Below, in pieces: positions 13,851 to 14,157 of a stretch of 14,157 nucleotides of DNA (positions within the stretch are counted from its first letter, which is position 1; each line of letters begins with the position of its first letter). The notes under the pieces were generated by a model. It was not told the DNA's origin. It saw only the letters and a list, made by a program, of their open reading frames with translations, and ran no database searches. A program made the translations under genes and the position numbers. The DNA comes from Candidatus Onthocola stercoravium (GTDB lineage Bacteria > Bacillota_I > Bacilli_A > RF39 > UBA660): assembly GCA_018711775.1 (NCBI GenBank), contig DVHV01000062.1:1-14157 (forward strand), in the 5' to 3' direction.

Positions 13851-13955
13851 AGGACTCTGGCGAACAGCATTCGTATTGTTGACATTGTCGTTATTCACGT
13901 TACCACCGTTGTTGGAATTCACGTTGAACGCATTATCGGTATTGTCCGTATTACG
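13851..13955 (-). repeat. DGR template repeat (TR), adenine-rich, non-coding
   Basis: On the minus strand these 105 nt can be read as 35 codons with 14 Asn (AAY) and three Asp codons, in runs such as NAFNVNSNN, NVNNDNVNNTN and ending NAVRQSP. AAY codons are what DGR templates use, since adenine mutagenesis lets them reach many amino acids. A TAA (13964-13962) is three codons before and a TAA (13850-13848) follows, and there is no start, so it is not a gene. The pattern resembles the C-terminal ...NAVRP end of DGR target proteins with a C-type-lectin-like or DUF6273-like fold (from memory of such proteins). GC content is clearly above the surrounding DNA. The exact ends need the matching variable repeat, which is not in the window. 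Confidence 0.85.
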
Positions 13956-14023
13956 GGAAATTTATCACAAGATTACCCTATAAAAATAAGCAAAAAACTT
14001 TTAATTTGACATTTTATACTTTC

Positions 14024-14058
14024 CTGCCATCCCTCTCCTTAACGGAGAGACTAGGCAG
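14024..14058 (-). other. Two-tier hairpin upstream of the template repeat
   Basis: CTGCC (14024-14028) pairs with GGCAG (14054-14058), and inside it CTCTCC (14033-14038) pairs with GGAGAG (14044-14049) around TTAAC. No T run follows on either strand, so it is not a terminator. It would be at or near the 5' end of the template RNA if the promoter at 14064-14092 is real. Confidence 0.6.
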
Positions 14059-14063
14059 AATCC

Positions 14064-14092
14064 ACTATCTTTTCATCAATCTATTTTATCAA
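14064..14092 (-). promoter_or_regulatory. Possible promoter of the DGR template/operon transcript
   Basis: On the minus strand, TTGATA (14092-14087), a 17-bp spacer and GATAGT (14069-14064). Its predicted start is right at the hairpin 14058-14024. It is a weak match. The rest of 13965-14157 shows no gene. Confidence 0.35.
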
Positions 14093-14123
14093 CCTTTATC
14101 ACTCATAGCAAAAAGTGTACCCC

Positions 14124-14156
14124 GCTTGCCTCGCACCGTACGGCGCGTAGACAAGC
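14124..14156 (-). other. GC-rich stem-loop at the right edge
   Basis: GCTTG (14124-14128) pairs with CAAGC (14152-14156), inside it CGC with GCG (14132-14134, 14145-14147) and CC with GG around GTAC; on the minus-strand RNA the remaining inner pair is G-U. It is strikingly GC-rich for this window. DGR targets in other systems have a hairpin just after the variable repeat, so this may mark the end of an off-window target gene. Confidence 0.5.
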
Positions 14157-14157
14157 A

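Noticed and set aside
13885..13890. GACATTGTCG in the template as related to the DUF1016 palindromes or the dgt repeats
   Set aside because: The shared core is short and is not a palindrome there; it follows from Asp-Asn-Val codons, so it is taken as chance.
13848..13964. Template repeat read as the end of a protein gene
   Set aside because: A stop lies three codons upstream in the same frame and no start codon follows it.

Overview
The window is AT-rich and has compact, mostly leaderless-looking operons, strong GGAGG-type ribosome sites, a glmS ribozyme, a FtsA/FtsZ pair and a 200-residue S4 protein. Together these point to a low-GC Gram-positive (Bacillota/Bacilli-like, possibly an uncultured gut lineage related to the Mollicutes). 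TGA is used as a normal stop (for example in the ATGA junction after the reverse transcriptase), so it does not use the Mycoplasma/Spiroplasma code. The lineage is inference; no rRNA is present.

Layout. 1-905 (minus): two tandem DUF1016/YhcG-type genes, the second running off the left edge and the first a truncated copy. Each carries a perfect 19-nt palindrome at the same aligned place, with compensating base changes. 1034-3475 (minus): ftsA-ftsZ with its own promoter and terminators. 3491-4107 (minus): a six-segment DUF308/HdeD-like membrane protein, whose promoter lies back to back with the glmS promoter. 4114-6175 (plus): glmS under a glmS self-cleaving ribozyme, ending in a terminator shared with a convergent HD-domain phosphohydrolase (6151-6810, minus). 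6879-7705 (plus): rpsD with a structured leader that can form a pseudoknot, probably the S4 autoregulatory site. 7687-11415 (minus): a three-gene operon, dGTPase-like HD protein, YmfF (M16 without zinc ligands) and YmfH (M16 with HxxEH), in overlapping reading frames.

11428-11701 holds a previously unremarked small unit: a 26-codon hydrophobic peptide gene on the plus strand with a strong ribosome site. Long inverted arms enclose it and it has several mutually exclusive hairpins, resembling a type I toxin mRNA. Its 3' end overlaps, antisense, the tail and terminator of the next operon.

11642-14157 (minus) is a diversity-generating retroelement (DGR). In transcription order it has a GC-rich hairpin at the window edge, a 5' hairpin, an adenine-rich non-coding template repeat (14 Asn codons in 35), a possible 47-codon ORF holding a UACG-loop hairpin, a stand-alone MutS-domain-I-like protein (the MSL type of DGR accessory gene), an Avd-like four-helix protein, a reverse transcriptase with the DGR-type IGNMTSQ and YMDD motifs, and a coupled 75-residue protein of unknown function. 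The variable target gene is not in the window; the most likely place is just past the right edge, or elsewhere in the genome. The DGR sits among housekeeping genes with no phage genes in view, so it may diversify a cellular protein.
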